From Defluviimonas salinarum (GTDB taxonomy: Bacteria > Pseudomonadota > Alphaproteobacteria > Rhodobacterales > Rhodobacteraceae), in the NCBI RefSeq assembly GCF_026013545.1, contig NZ_JAPDOG010000005.1, positions 176,210 to 240,209 of the forward strand: a stretch of DNA of 64,000 bases, in the 5' to 3' direction. The notes under the pieces are model-generated. The model made no database searches and was not told the DNA's origin. It saw only the letters and a list, made by a program, of their open reading frames with translations. The first letter of the stretch is position 1; every line of letters begins with the position of its first letter. The translations under genes and the position numbers were made by a program. Of this stretch, positions 46,169-54,661 are shown in pieces.

Positions 46169-47700
46169 TCCGTTCTGCACTGACCTTGCTGCTCCTCGCG
46201 CTTGCGCAGCCGTCTCTGGCGCAGGAACCTGTTGAGCAGGTACGCGCTCTTCTCGATGCCGGTGACATACAGGGACTGGAGCAAACGCTGGGCGCCCTTC
46301 ACGACGAGCAGCGTAAAGGCGGTAGCGCACGAACTCTCCGCGACGTGCATGCGCACCTGATTGAGACCACGCATCCTGAACGGGGAGCGGTGATCATGCG
46401 CTGGAAAGAAAGCTACCCGGAGTCGGTCTATGCCGCGACGGCCGCAGCATGGCGCACGATCAAGATATTGGAAGCGGCCGGCAACCTGGAAAGACGCTAT
46501 CACGAACCGGTTTCGCCGTTCGGCTTGGCGGCCTGGAGCGCGGCAAGGGAAGACGCCAGACGTCTCATCGGCGAGGCGCTCGCGCTTTCGGATGACTATA
46601 CGCCCGCCCAGGATGCCTGGTTCCGCTTGGGTGAAGCGTTTCCGGATCCAGGCAGGTTCGGCGAGATGCTCGACCTCATGATGGCGTCAGCGCCGGAGGC
46701 CGAAAGCATCCGGATCATTATCGCAGCGACCCAGGGATGGTCTCCCGATCGCGAGCGGACCGCGGTCGGCTTGTGCTTTTCACTTGTGCGGTTGATTGCC
46801 GACTACGGCGTCGACAGGTGCGTGGTCGAAGCGGCCATGCGCCATAGTCTTGTCGGAGATGTGTACGCGGCGGCGGCCGAGGCGTTGAAGCAGATCGACG
46901 ACCCGGAGCTTGACTGGGCGCGCGCCAAACACGCTGTATTTGCCGAGAACCCGACCACTTGGCAGCCCGACCAGTTGATCGCATGGCACCACAGCGCGCT
47001 GCCCGCGACGACGGACCTCCAAACCTATGTGATCATCGCTGACCAGATCGCCTCGCTCACCATGCGTTCCGATTTGCGCGCAAAAACATCAGACTTGGTC
47101 CTTGCCCATATTGCCGCACTGGCGCCCGACAACCCGTTCGACCCGTCCTTGCGACGCATCGAGGCGCAGCTTCACCTGGAGGCATATCAAGACAGTGGAG
47201 ATGCCGCAGATCTCGCCCTTGCCCGCACGGCCTGGGAGGCCGCCATGGTTCATGGCGAAAATGACGGCGCGCTCTGGCAACTGGGCAGCAAACTGGCCAT
47301 CGCGGACCGGCCAGCCTGGGGCGTCGCGGCGGCGATCGTCTTTCATGATAACGCGATCGCCCATTCCGGGCAGAGCATCGCTCAGCTGGTCATCACATTC
47401 AAACAGTTGGATCGCGCCTGGCGCGCCGCCAATGAAGCGGACAGTGCCGAAGAAGGGGTTGCCGAGGCGCTGGTGTCTCTCCCATGCCCGATGCTGCACT
47501 CGGTTCGCCTGCTGGATGCGCTTTGCAAAAGAGCCTCTTCAGTTGGGTCGCTTTGCGACCCGACGAACCCACCCGTCGAGCACGGAGCCGAGGTGTTGGC
47601 CGCTGGCTCCAGTGCCTGTCCGGAAGTCGCCGGCGCGCGACTGTCGGCGTTGCAGTATCACGTCACCCCTTATGCAAAGGTGACGCTGCCTTGGAAATGA
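46165..47700 (+). CDS. Secreted DUF4034-like protein, copy 2
   Basis: 511 residues, signal peptide MIRSALTLLLLALAQPSLA with cleavage before QEP. Shares the layout of the preceding gene: N-terminal EQVRALLDAGDIQGLEQ repeat, KILEAAGNLERRYHEPVS, central helical repeats, a WEAAMVHG segment equivalent to WRAMLVHG in copy 1, and Cys-rich C-terminus (CPMLHSVRLLDALC). The pair clearly arose by tandem duplication and is translationally coupled by the ATGA overlap. Function unknown. Confidence 0.7.
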   Translation: MIRSALTLLLLALAQPSLAQEPVEQVRALLDAGDIQGLEQTLGALHDEQRKGGSARTLRDVHAHLIETTHPERGAVIMRWKESYPESVYAATAAAWRTIKILEAAGNLERRYHEPVSPFGLAAWSAAREDARRLIGEALALSDDYTPAQDAWFRLGEAFPDPGRFGEMLDLMMASAPEAESIRIIIAATQGWSPDRERTAVGLCFSLVRLIADYGVDRCVVEAAMRHSLVGDVYAAAAEALKQIDDPELDWARAKHAVFAENPTTWQPDQLIAWHHSALPATTDLQTYVIIADQIASLTMRSDLRAKTSDLVLAHIAALAPDNPFDPSLRRIEAQLHLEAYQDSGDAADLALARTAWEAAMVHGENDGALWQLGSKLAIADRPAWGVAAAIVFHDNAIAHSGQSIAQLVITFKQLDRAWRAANEADSAEEGVAEALVSLPCPMLHSVRLLDALCKRASSVGSLCDPTNPPVEHGAEVLAAGSSACPEVAGARLSALQYHVTPYAKVTLPWK

Positions 47701-47866
47701 TCCCGGCGAAGACCGGCTGTTGGCCCCTGAACCAGGCCACCCGATCGGGACCAGCATCCACGCGACCGCAGAACTCGGTCGCGATAGGACCCACACTCGC
47801 TGTAGGGGTGCGCGTAATCGTTCGCGGCAGCCTACGGATTAGTTAGGCTTTCCGGATAGTCATAGC

Positions 47867-47948
47867 CCAAAACATTGCGCGCGTTTTGCGCATAACATTT
47901 CGCTATTGGCCTGATATCTTGCGCACTTCAGGTGGCGCCAAAACATTG
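47867..47948 (+). repeat. Direct repeat CCAAAACATTG, two copies 71 bp apart
   Basis: Exact 11-bp repeats at 47867-47877 and 47938-47948 in the A+T-rich part of the intergenic region, possibly regulator binding sites or a duplication. Confidence 0.5.
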
Positions 47949-48305
47949 ATACCAATTGGAAAAACCATACCAGACTTTCTTTTTCCGGAAAAGTCAAATC
48001 GAACCAATCTTCTCGGGGGGGCGTCTCCGGAATTGCCGGTTCTTCCCAAATCGGCCGGACCCGCGGATCCGGCCACCTCAGTCACGCTGTCACCCACCGA
48101 TCCTGATCTCCCACGAGTTCAGTAACGGATCCCGGCGGTCTCCGGACGTGTACGGCTTGACTGCCCGGTTCTCCCGGTGATGTTGCCGGATGATCTCCCG
48201 TGACGGAAGGCGACCGGTTTTCCCAGCGCGTGGTGCGAGGCGAAGCTGGCAGTCCAGAACCGACAGCATGTTCCGCGTCTGGGTCACGGCGCCGATCCGA
48301 TGCGC

Positions 48306-48330
48306 ATTTGAGCTTCAAGAAGCTTCAAAT
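48306..48330. promoter_or_regulatory. Near-palindrome 84 bp upstream of hen1
   Basis: ATTTGAGCTTC-AA-GAAGCTTCAAAT: the arms are complementary except for one missing base in the left arm. Position and symmetry fit an operator for the hen1-rlaP-pnkp operon; no U-run follows, so it is not a terminator. Confidence 0.45.
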
Positions 48331-48413
48331 GGCCGATCTTCAGATGCCTTCATCCTCTTGAATGCCTGCCGGTGATCCCGTTATCTGCCCGGACCGCAGT
48401 TGCGAGTTGAAGA

Positions 48414-49814
48414 ATGCAGTTGGAACTCACCCTTTACGCCCCCGAAGGCAGCGACTACGCGGCCAGCGATCTGGGCTTCCTCCTGCACAAGCATCCCGGG
48501 CATCTGCACGAACGTGATACGGCCCAGGGCAAGGTCAGCATCTTCTTCCCGAAGGTGTCCGAGGCCGAGGCCCGCGCCGTCATCTATCTTGATGTCGATC
48601 CTGTTGCGCTGGTGCGGGGGAAGAACGAACAATCGGATGGCCTCCTTGCGCAGTATGTGAACGATCGCCCTTATGCGGCGAATTCGCTCCTGTCGGTCGC
48701 GCTCGGACGCGTGATCGGGCAGACGATGTCGGGCAAGTCGAAGGACCGGCAGTCGCTTGCCGATCGGGCGCTGCCGTTCCGCATCCGCATCGCGCCCGTC
48801 GCGGTGTCCGGTGGGATCGACGTGATCGAGGAACTCTTCAGTCCGCTCGGCTACGAATTCGACGCGAAGACGCTTGACGATACCGGCCGGCGGGCAGTCT
48901 TTGACCTCGATCTCACGATCACCGCCAGGCTGAGCAAGATCCTCAATCACCTCTATGTTCTCGTTCCTGTGCTCGACAACGCCAAGCACTACTGGATCGA
49001 CAAGGCCGAGATCGAGAAGCTCCTGGCCAAGGGTGGCGACTGGCTGCCATCGCATCCGGCGAAGGAACTGATCGCCCGCCGGGCCCTGAAGCATCGCCGG
49101 AGCCTCGTCGAACAGGCGCTGGAGCGGCTGTCGGAAACGATCGACGAGGAGGTCGAGGAAGAGAGCGCGGCGGATACTGGCGAGGAAAAGCTGGAAAAGC
49201 CGATCCGGCTCCATGACCTGCGTCTCGATACGGTGCGGGACGCGATCCTTGCGGCCGGGGCGCGCACCGTCCTCGATCTTGGCTGTGGCGAGGGAAAACT
49301 GATCCGCCGCCTGATCCGGGAGCGCGGGATCGAGCGCGTCCTCGGCGTCGACCCGTCGGTCCGCACGCTCGAAACCGCGGCCCGGCGGCTGCATCTCGAC
49401 GAGGCCGGCGACCGGTTGCGCGAGCGGGTCCAGCTTCAGCTCGGCAGCCTGACCTATGGCGACCGCCGCTGGCAGGGGTTCGACGCGGCGACGCTCGTGG
49501 AGGTCATCGAACATATCGACCCGCCGCGCCTTGCCGCGCTGGAACTGTCGCTCTTCGGCGATGCGCGGCCGGGGATGGTCGTGGTCTCGACCCCGAACCG
49601 CGACTACAATGTGCTGTTCGAAGGCATGGCGCCTGGCACGCTCCGTCACGGCGACCACCGATTCGAGTGGACCCGCACCGAGTTCGCCAACTGGGCGGGC
49701 CGTGTCGCGGCGACCCATGGCTACGCGACCGACATTCGGCCCCTTGGCCCGGAGGATGCCACCCACGGCGCGCCGTCGCAGATGTGTGTCTTCACACGGG
49801 AGGGCGCTGCATGA
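48414..49814 (+). CDS. hen1: 3'-terminal RNA ribose 2'-O-methyltransferase Hen1
   Basis: 466 residues. The N-terminal ~235 residues (start MQLELTLYAPEGSDYAASDL) are the ligase-activating domain of bacterial Hen1; the C-terminal half is the SAM methyltransferase with VLDLGCGEGKLIRRL near residue 287 and metal-binding EVIEHIDPPRL near residue 360 plus HGDHRFEWTRTEF. It methylates the 2'-OH at the 3' end of cleaved RNA before ligation, making the repaired junction resistant to the same ribotoxin. ATGA overlap with the next gene; operon with rlaP and pnkp. Confidence 0.95.
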   Translation: MQLELTLYAPEGSDYAASDLGFLLHKHPGHLHERDTAQGKVSIFFPKVSEAEARAVIYLDVDPVALVRGKNEQSDGLLAQYVNDRPYAANSLLSVALGRVIGQTMSGKSKDRQSLADRALPFRIRIAPVAVSGGIDVIEELFSPLGYEFDAKTLDDTGRRAVFDLDLTITARLSKILNHLYVLVPVLDNAKHYWIDKAEIEKLLAKGGDWLPSHPAKELIARRALKHRRSLVEQALERLSETIDEEVEEESAADTGEEKLEKPIRLHDLRLDTVRDAILAAGARTVLDLGCGEGKLIRRLIRERGIERVLGVDPSVRTLETAARRLHLDEAGDRLRERVQLQLGSLTYGDRRWQGFDAATLVEVIEHIDPPRLAALELSLFGDARPGMVVVSTPNRDYNVLFEGMAPGTLRHGDHRFEWTRTEFANWAGRVAATHGYATDIRPLGPEDATHGAPSQMCVFTREGAA

Positions 49815-50614
49815 CCCTTCCGGCCTTCGTTCCTTCAATCGACCAGACCGTCCACGCCGCCATTTCGGCAAAGCTTGACGAGATCGAGCGCGACCACGAC
49901 GTCCGCATCCTCTTCGCGGTCGAAAGCGGCAGCCGGGCCTGGGGGTTTCCCTCGCCCGACAGCGACTACGATGCGCGGTTTGTCTATGTGAACCGGCGCG
50001 ACTGGTATTTGTCGCTCACCCCGGGCCGCGACGTGATCGAACTGCCGATCTCGGACGAGCTGGACATCGCCGGTTGGGACCTGCGCAAGGCACTGAACCT
50101 GCTCCTGAAGCCCAACCCCGTGATGCTGGAATGGCTGTCGGGCCCGATCCGCTATCGCTGGAACGAACCGGCCTGCACGGCGCTGCATGGACTGGCCGAA
50201 CGGATCACGCACCAGATCGCCTGCCGCTACCACTACCTGAGCCTCGGCGAAGGCCAATGGCGCAAACATGTGGGCGATGCGGAGGAGGTCAACTTCAAGA
50301 AGTACTTCTACATCCTGCGCCCCGCACTGGCCCTGCGCTGGCTGCGTCTGCAACCCGATCGGCTCCCGCCGATGAACCTGCAGGCGCTGATCGAGGGGCT
50401 CGACCTCGACCGGGAGACAACCGGCCGGATCGCAGACCTGCTCGAGGCGAAGGCGATGGCCAAAGAAATCGGCACCGGTGCCCGGATCGCGGAGATCGAC
50501 CACCTGATCCAGTCGGAATTCGAACTGGCCCGGACCGCAACCGAGGATCCGGCGAGAGGGGATCACCGCGACGCGGCGACGGCCTTGTTCCGCAGGCTTG
50601 TCGAAGGGGACTGA
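49811..50614 (+). CDS. rlaP: RNA-repair nucleotidyltransferase RlaP
   Basis: 267 residues from the ATG overlapping hen1 by 4 bp. Polymerase-beta-type nucleotidyltransferase signature ESGSRAWGFPSPDSDYDARF near residue 42, with G-S and D-x-D metal ligands, then WDLRKALNLLLKPNP, typical of the RlaP family found beside Pnkp/Hen1 and RtcB systems. Substrate not established; CCA-like or ligase-assisting RNA tailing is proposed for the family. One base separates its stop from the pnkp start. Confidence 0.88.
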   Translation: MTLPAFVPSIDQTVHAAISAKLDEIERDHDVRILFAVESGSRAWGFPSPDSDYDARFVYVNRRDWYLSLTPGRDVIELPISDELDIAGWDLRKALNLLLKPNPVMLEWLSGPIRYRWNEPACTALHGLAERITHQIACRYHYLSLGEGQWRKHVGDAEEVNFKKYFYILRPALALRWLRLQPDRLPPMNLQALIEGLDLDRETTGRIADLLEAKAMAKEIGTGARIAEIDHLIQSEFELARTATEDPARGDHRDAATALFRRLVEGD

Positions 50615-50615
50615 C

Positions 50616-53165
50616 ATGAAAATATCGATCCCCGACTTCTCACTCGTCGTCCTGATCGGACCCACGGGTTCAGGCAAATCCAGCTTCGCGCGCAAGCATT
50701 TCCTCGAGACCGAGATCGTCTCGTCGGATGCCTGCCGCGCGGTCGTCTCGGATGACGAGACCGATCAGGCCGCGAGCGGCGATGCGTTCGAACTCCTGCG
50801 TCTGACCGCGGGCATTCGCCTGCGGCGCCGGAAGCTCACGGTGATCGACGCAACCTCGGTGCAGCCGCGCGACCGGGCTGAACTGGTGCAACTCGCGCGT
50901 CAGTACCATGCCCTGCCGATCGCATTGGTGCTGAACATCGACCCCGACCTCTGTCACGAGCGCAATCAGGGACGGGCCAACCGGGACTTCGGCCCGCATG
51001 TCGCGCGCAATCATTCGAAGGCGCTGAGGCGCGGGCTGCGCGGTTTGCAGAAGGAGGGCTTCCGGCAGGTTCACATCATGAACGCGCCCGCCGAAGTCGA
51101 TGCTCTGGAGATCACCCGCGAGCCGCTCTGGACCGATCTGCGCCACGATGAGGGCCCCTTTGACATCATCGGCGACATCCACGGCTGTTTCGACGAACTG
51201 ACCGACCTGCTGACCCGGCTCGGCTACGACCTCGACCCCTACGCGCCGGGTGAAAGCCTCCTGAGTGCGCGCCATCCCGAGGGTCGGCGCGCCTACTTCG
51301 TCGGCGACATCACCGATCGTGGCCCGCGCAACGTCGATTGCCTGCGGCTTGTCATGGGGATGTGCGCCGAGGGCTCCGGCCACTGTGTCATGGGCAACCA
51401 CGATTTCAAACTGTCGAAATGGCTGAAAGGCCGCGACGTCAAGCAGACCCACGGCCTCGACCGCACGGTTGCCGAGCTGAGCGCCTGTTCGGAGGCCTTC
51501 CGCAAAGAGGTCAGCGATTTCATCTACGACCTTCGATCGCATGCCTGGCTCGCCGGTGGGCGGCTCGTTGTCGCCCATGCCGGGCTGAAGGCAGAGATGC
51601 ACGGGCGTGGTTCGGCCGCCGTGCGCAGCTTTGCCATGTTCGGCGAGACGACCGGCGAGGTCGATGAATTCGGCCTGCCGGTCCGGCTTGAATGGGCCCG
51701 CGAGTATCGCGGCGAAGCGGATGTGGTCTATGGCCACACCCCGACAATCGAGGCGGAATGGCTGAACGGCACGCTCTGCATCGACACCGGCTGCGTCTTC
51801 GGCGGCAAGCTGACCGCCTTGCGCTGGCCCGAGCGGGAAACCGTCTCCATCCCGGCGGCGCGGCAATATTCCGAACCGGCGAAGCCGCTCGACCACGGTT
51901 CCGGGCGCACCGCGCAGCAGGATCATGACCGGCTTCTCTATTTCGACGACTACGCACGGAAGCAGCGGATCGAGACCCGCCTCGGCGGGACCGTCATGAT
52001 CCCGGAGGAAAACGCGCTCGCCGCCCTTGAAGTGATGAGCCGCTTCGCCGTCGATCCGCGCTGGCTGATCTACCTGCCGCCGACCATGGCCGCCTGCCCG
52101 ACCGCGCCCGAGGGACCGTTCCTCGAACGCCCGGAGCAGGCGCTCGACTTCTACGCCACGCGTGGCGTGACCGACCTCGTCGTCGAGGAAAAACACATGG
52201 GCTCGCGCGCCCTGATCGTCGTCGCGCGGGATGCCGATGCCGCGGCGGCGCGCTTCGGGACCGAGGTTGGCAAGGCAGGCGTGATCTATACCCGGACCGG
52301 CCGCGCCTTCTTCAACGACGAAGCGCTCGAAGCCGCCGTCGTGGCCCGGATCGGCCAGGCAGTCGGCAAAGCGGGCCTCTGGGACCAGTTGGAAACCGAC
52401 TGGCTCCTGCTTGATGCCGAGCTGATGCCCTGGTCGGCAAAGGCGCAGGAACTCTTGCGCAAGCAATACTACCCAACCGTTGCGGCAGCCCGGACGTCGG
52501 CCGAGATCTTGATCGAGGCACTCGATGCGGCGCAGGACATAGAAGGTCTTGAAAGCCTTCGCGCCCGTGCCGAAACGCGCCGCGCCAACGCGCTGGCGAT
52601 GGGCCGCACGATCGAAGGCTATTGCTGGGACGCCAGCTCGATCGAGGACTACCGGATCGCGCCCTTCCACATCCTCGCCGCCGAAGGCCGGGTGCTGACT
52701 GACCGGCCGCACGACTGGCACATGGAGACGCTCGCGACGCTCTGCGCCGCCGATCCGATCCTGCGGACGACCGGCTGGCGCCGCATCGACCCGTCGTCAG
52801 AGGCAGACCGCAAGGCGGTCATCGACTGGTGGCTCGACCACACCGGTGCGGGCGGCGAGGGCATGGTCTTCAAACCAAACACCTTCGTCGTGAAGGGCGA
52901 GAAGGGCCTCATCCAACCCGCGATGAAGGTGCGTGGCCGCGACTACCTCAGGATCATCTACGGCCCCGACTACGACCTGCCCGAAAACATCGAACGCCTG
53001 CGCAAGCGCGGCCTGATGCGGAAGTTCTCACTCGCCGACCGGGAGTTCCGGCTCGGGCTTGAGGGCCTTAGCCGTTTCGTGGAGCGCAAGCCGTTGCGGC
53101 AGATCCACGAATGCGCGCTCGGGGTGCTGGGGTTGGAGAGCGAGCCGGTCGATCCCAGACTCTGA
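50616..53165 (+). CDS. pnkp: Polynucleotide kinase-phosphatase-ligase Pnkp
   Basis: 849 residues from the ATG with GAAGGGGA upstream (a longer frame opens at 50598). Three catalytic modules in order: kinase P-loop LIGPTGSGKSSFARK near residue 15; metallophosphatase GDIHGCFDEL near 186, GDITDRG and GNHDFK; and RNA ligase with nucleotidyl-Lys526 in EEKHMGSRA, plus EGMVFKP near 750. It heals 5'-OH and 2',3'-cyclic-phosphate ends and, with Hen1, seals them. All key residues are present, so this core is intact although neighbouring repair genes are broken. Confidence 0.96.
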   Translation: MKISIPDFSLVVLIGPTGSGKSSFARKHFLETEIVSSDACRAVVSDDETDQAASGDAFELLRLTAGIRLRRRKLTVIDATSVQPRDRAELVQLARQYHALPIALVLNIDPDLCHERNQGRANRDFGPHVARNHSKALRRGLRGLQKEGFRQVHIMNAPAEVDALEITREPLWTDLRHDEGPFDIIGDIHGCFDELTDLLTRLGYDLDPYAPGESLLSARHPEGRRAYFVGDITDRGPRNVDCLRLVMGMCAEGSGHCVMGNHDFKLSKWLKGRDVKQTHGLDRTVAELSACSEAFRKEVSDFIYDLRSHAWLAGGRLVVAHAGLKAEMHGRGSAAVRSFAMFGETTGEVDEFGLPVRLEWAREYRGEADVVYGHTPTIEAEWLNGTLCIDTGCVFGGKLTALRWPERETVSIPAARQYSEPAKPLDHGSGRTAQQDHDRLLYFDDYARKQRIETRLGGTVMIPEENALAALEVMSRFAVDPRWLIYLPPTMAACPTAPEGPFLERPEQALDFYATRGVTDLVVEEKHMGSRALIVVARDADAAAARFGTEVGKAGVIYTRTGRAFFNDEALEAAVVARIGQAVGKAGLWDQLETDWLLLDAELMPWSAKAQELLRKQYYPTVAAARTSAEILIEALDAAQDIEGLESLRARAETRRANALAMGRTIEGYCWDASSIEDYRIAPFHILAAEGRVLTDRPHDWHMETLATLCAADPILRTTGWRRIDPSSEADRKAVIDWWLDHTGAGGEGMVFKPNTFVVKGEKGLIQPAMKVRGRDYLRIIYGPDYDLPENIERLRKRGLMRKFSLADREFRLGLEGLSRFVERKPLRQIHECALGVLGLESEPVDPRL

Positions 53166-53283
53166 TGCTCCGCTTGCCGCCCGGAATGTGAGTGACCCGT
53201 GCCGCGTCTGAATGGGCGGCACGAAGGCATGGAGCGCCGATCGACCGCTTTTGCGGACAGAGCGACCACAGACATGGGCTGCC

Positions 53284-53415
53284 TCACACGGTGCCGAATG
53301 TCAGATAGTCCGGCGGAACCTGATCGGTGAGCCAAACGCCATTGTCAGCCTGGTAGAACTTGAACCCGTCCCGTTGCATGCGGCCGGTTTCGACACGCAG
53401 AACTGTCGGTTTCCC
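53284..53415 (-). pseudogene. Second kptA remnant (C-terminal 43 codons)
   Basis: Reads GKPTVLRVETGRMQRDG then FYQADNGVWLTDQVPPDYLT, the C-terminus of KptA/Tpt1, with its own stop codon. It is clearly related to but different from the kptA at 42402. Upstream of the Gly codon the frame runs into an istB fragment (antisense), so an IS21 insertion or deletion removed the rest. It lies 118 bp after pnkp, convergent with it. Confidence 0.85.
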
Positions 53416-53439
53416 GATAGTTGGATCGCACGGAGCGTC

Positions 53440-53635
53440 ATGAAAGATGCGCGGCAGATCCTGCTGAACCACCACCTGGCGAATCTGAAGCTGCCTACCA
53501 TCCTGAGGGAATACAACGAGCGGGCCCGGATCTGCGCCGCCGAGGGGCGGGATCACGTCCAGTTTCTGGCGCGCCTGGTCGAACTGGAACTCATCGACCG
53601 GAACGGCGCATGATCGAGCGCCGCATCAAGGCGGT
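53440..53635 (+). pseudogene. istB N-terminal fragment of an IS21-family element
   Basis: Starts MKDARQILLNHHLANLKL and continues LPTILREYNERARICAAEG, matching the N-terminus of the intact IstB at 63069 in nearly every conserved position. A one-base loss near 53606 shifts the frame before MIERRIKAVRF, after which similarity stops. No P-loop part remains. Different enough from the intact copy to come from another IS21 relative. Confidence 0.85.
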
Positions 53636-53779
53636 TCGGTTCTTTGCCTCCCCAGCTGAAGATCTTCTGTTCGATCTGGTGGAGGCTCTTCTCGCGGAAG
53701 TTCAGCGACCAGGTGGGCACGGAAAGAACCAGGATGCCGATGAATTTCATCCGATTCTGGATGCCTGACTGATCGGGCA

Positions 53780-54109
53780 TCAAATCATCGCCGCTGCAAT
53801 TTCGTCCTCCTCGAAACTCTCCGTGCCAGAGGGCAGGTGGAAGCCAATCACGGCAACGACACCGCATGCTGCGGCATAGCGTTGAATGGTATCGGTCATG
53901 GGCATCGATCCCGTGGGCGCTTCCAGCTTTGAGATGGCGGCCTGGCTCACGCTCATTTTCCCCGCGATGTCTTTCTGGGTGAGGCCGACTCGCTTCCGCA
54001 CGGTGCGCAAGGCAAGCGCCAGGTTGCGTTTAGCGGCATTTGCATCCAGGGACTCCCTGAGGCCAGGGATCACGTCCAGCATTTTTTCTTGCAGGCAGTT
54101 GGGGTTCAT
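53780..54109 (-). CDS. XRE-family transcriptional regulator, antitoxin-like
   Basis: 109 residues from the ATG at 54109. A helix-turn-helix of the Cro/XRE type spans about residues 35-90: RKRVGLTQKDIAGKMSVSQAAISKLEA. The short acidic tail (SFEEDEIAAAMI) resembles HigA-type antitoxins. No toxin gene of recognisable family is adjacent; the upstream small gene at 54298 is the only candidate partner. Confidence 0.75.
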   Translation of the reverse strand: MNPNCLQEKMLDVIPGLRESLDANAAKRNLALALRTVRKRVGLTQKDIAGKMSVSQAAISKLEAPTGSMPMTDTIQRYAAACGVVAVIGFHLPSGTESFEEDEIAAAMI

Positions 54110-54297
54110 TTTGCAGGCTCCCATACAGGATTGATCTGGCCAAATTGCTTCGCGGTAGGGCTCGATGCCGCGCTGCAGCCGCGTTCATGGTTCGGCACTG
54201 GGCCATGAAGGAGAACGGAGCCGTTCAGCACGTCAGGGCATTCAAGAGAGATCGCGAGGCGGGTGCGGGAACAGCCCGGTATCCGGAGCGGTTAGAT

Positions 54298-54546
54298 CTA
54301 ATGCGAATCGGCGAGCAATCCGCGGCTTTCATCCAGACGGGGCTGAATGTCCGGGTCGGGTTCTTTGGCTCTTCGATAAGCACGTATGTCCTTCGCTGCA
54401 GTCCAGACCGAGCTTGCCGATCGCCTGAACGTCCCTTCTGTATGATCCCCCACCGCATCTACAATGCATTCTTTGATTTCCACCGCGACAAATATAACTT
54501 CAGATGTATATTTTTCAAGTAGAGCGTGCCGCTGATCGCTGTTCAT
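54298..54546 (-). CDS. Small hypothetical protein
   Basis: 82 residues from an ATG preceded by GGGGGAGGATCTATTC, a strong ribosome-binding site. Start MNSDQRHALLEKYTSEVIFV; basic in the second half (VWTAAKDIRAYRRAKEPDP). No family recognised. It lies 115 bp after trpS on the same strand and 188 bp before the XRE gene; it could be a partner of either. Confidence 0.5.
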   Translation of the reverse strand: MNSDQRHALLEKYTSEVIFVAVEIKECIVDAVGDHTEGTFRRSASSVWTAAKDIRAYRRAKEPDPDIQPRLDESRGLLADSH

Positions 54547-54661
54547 GAATAGATCCTCCCCCTCCGAAACGAAGATTGTCGAAGATGTCTCGCTAAATCG
54601 TACAATCCTGCAAAACGGCAACGTCGTCCGCACAGCGGGCCAACTCCTGGAATATCGGGCT

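Larger units (their letters stand above)
47701..48413. other. 713-bp region upstream of hen1 operon
   Basis: No supported gene. A locally A+T-rich stretch (47840-48010) has an 11-bp direct repeat CCAAAACATTG at 47867 and 47938. Short minus-strand frames at 48090-48318 have no recognisable family. A near-palindrome lies at 48306-48330. The promoter of hen1-rlaP-pnkp must lie here. Confidence 0.65.

Noticed and set aside
47907..47922. Sigma-54-like TGGC...TTGC element upstream of hen1
   Set aside because: The GG and GC doublets are 11 bases apart instead of 10, and it is about 500 bp from the hen1 start. With rtcR inactive it is not convincing; a promoter mapping would be needed.
53641..53779. 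Minus-strand peptide with RMKFIGILVLSVPTW downstream of the istB fragment
   Set aside because: Looks protein-like but is short, without a usable start or stop relation to neighbours and without a known family; not enough to call a gene.
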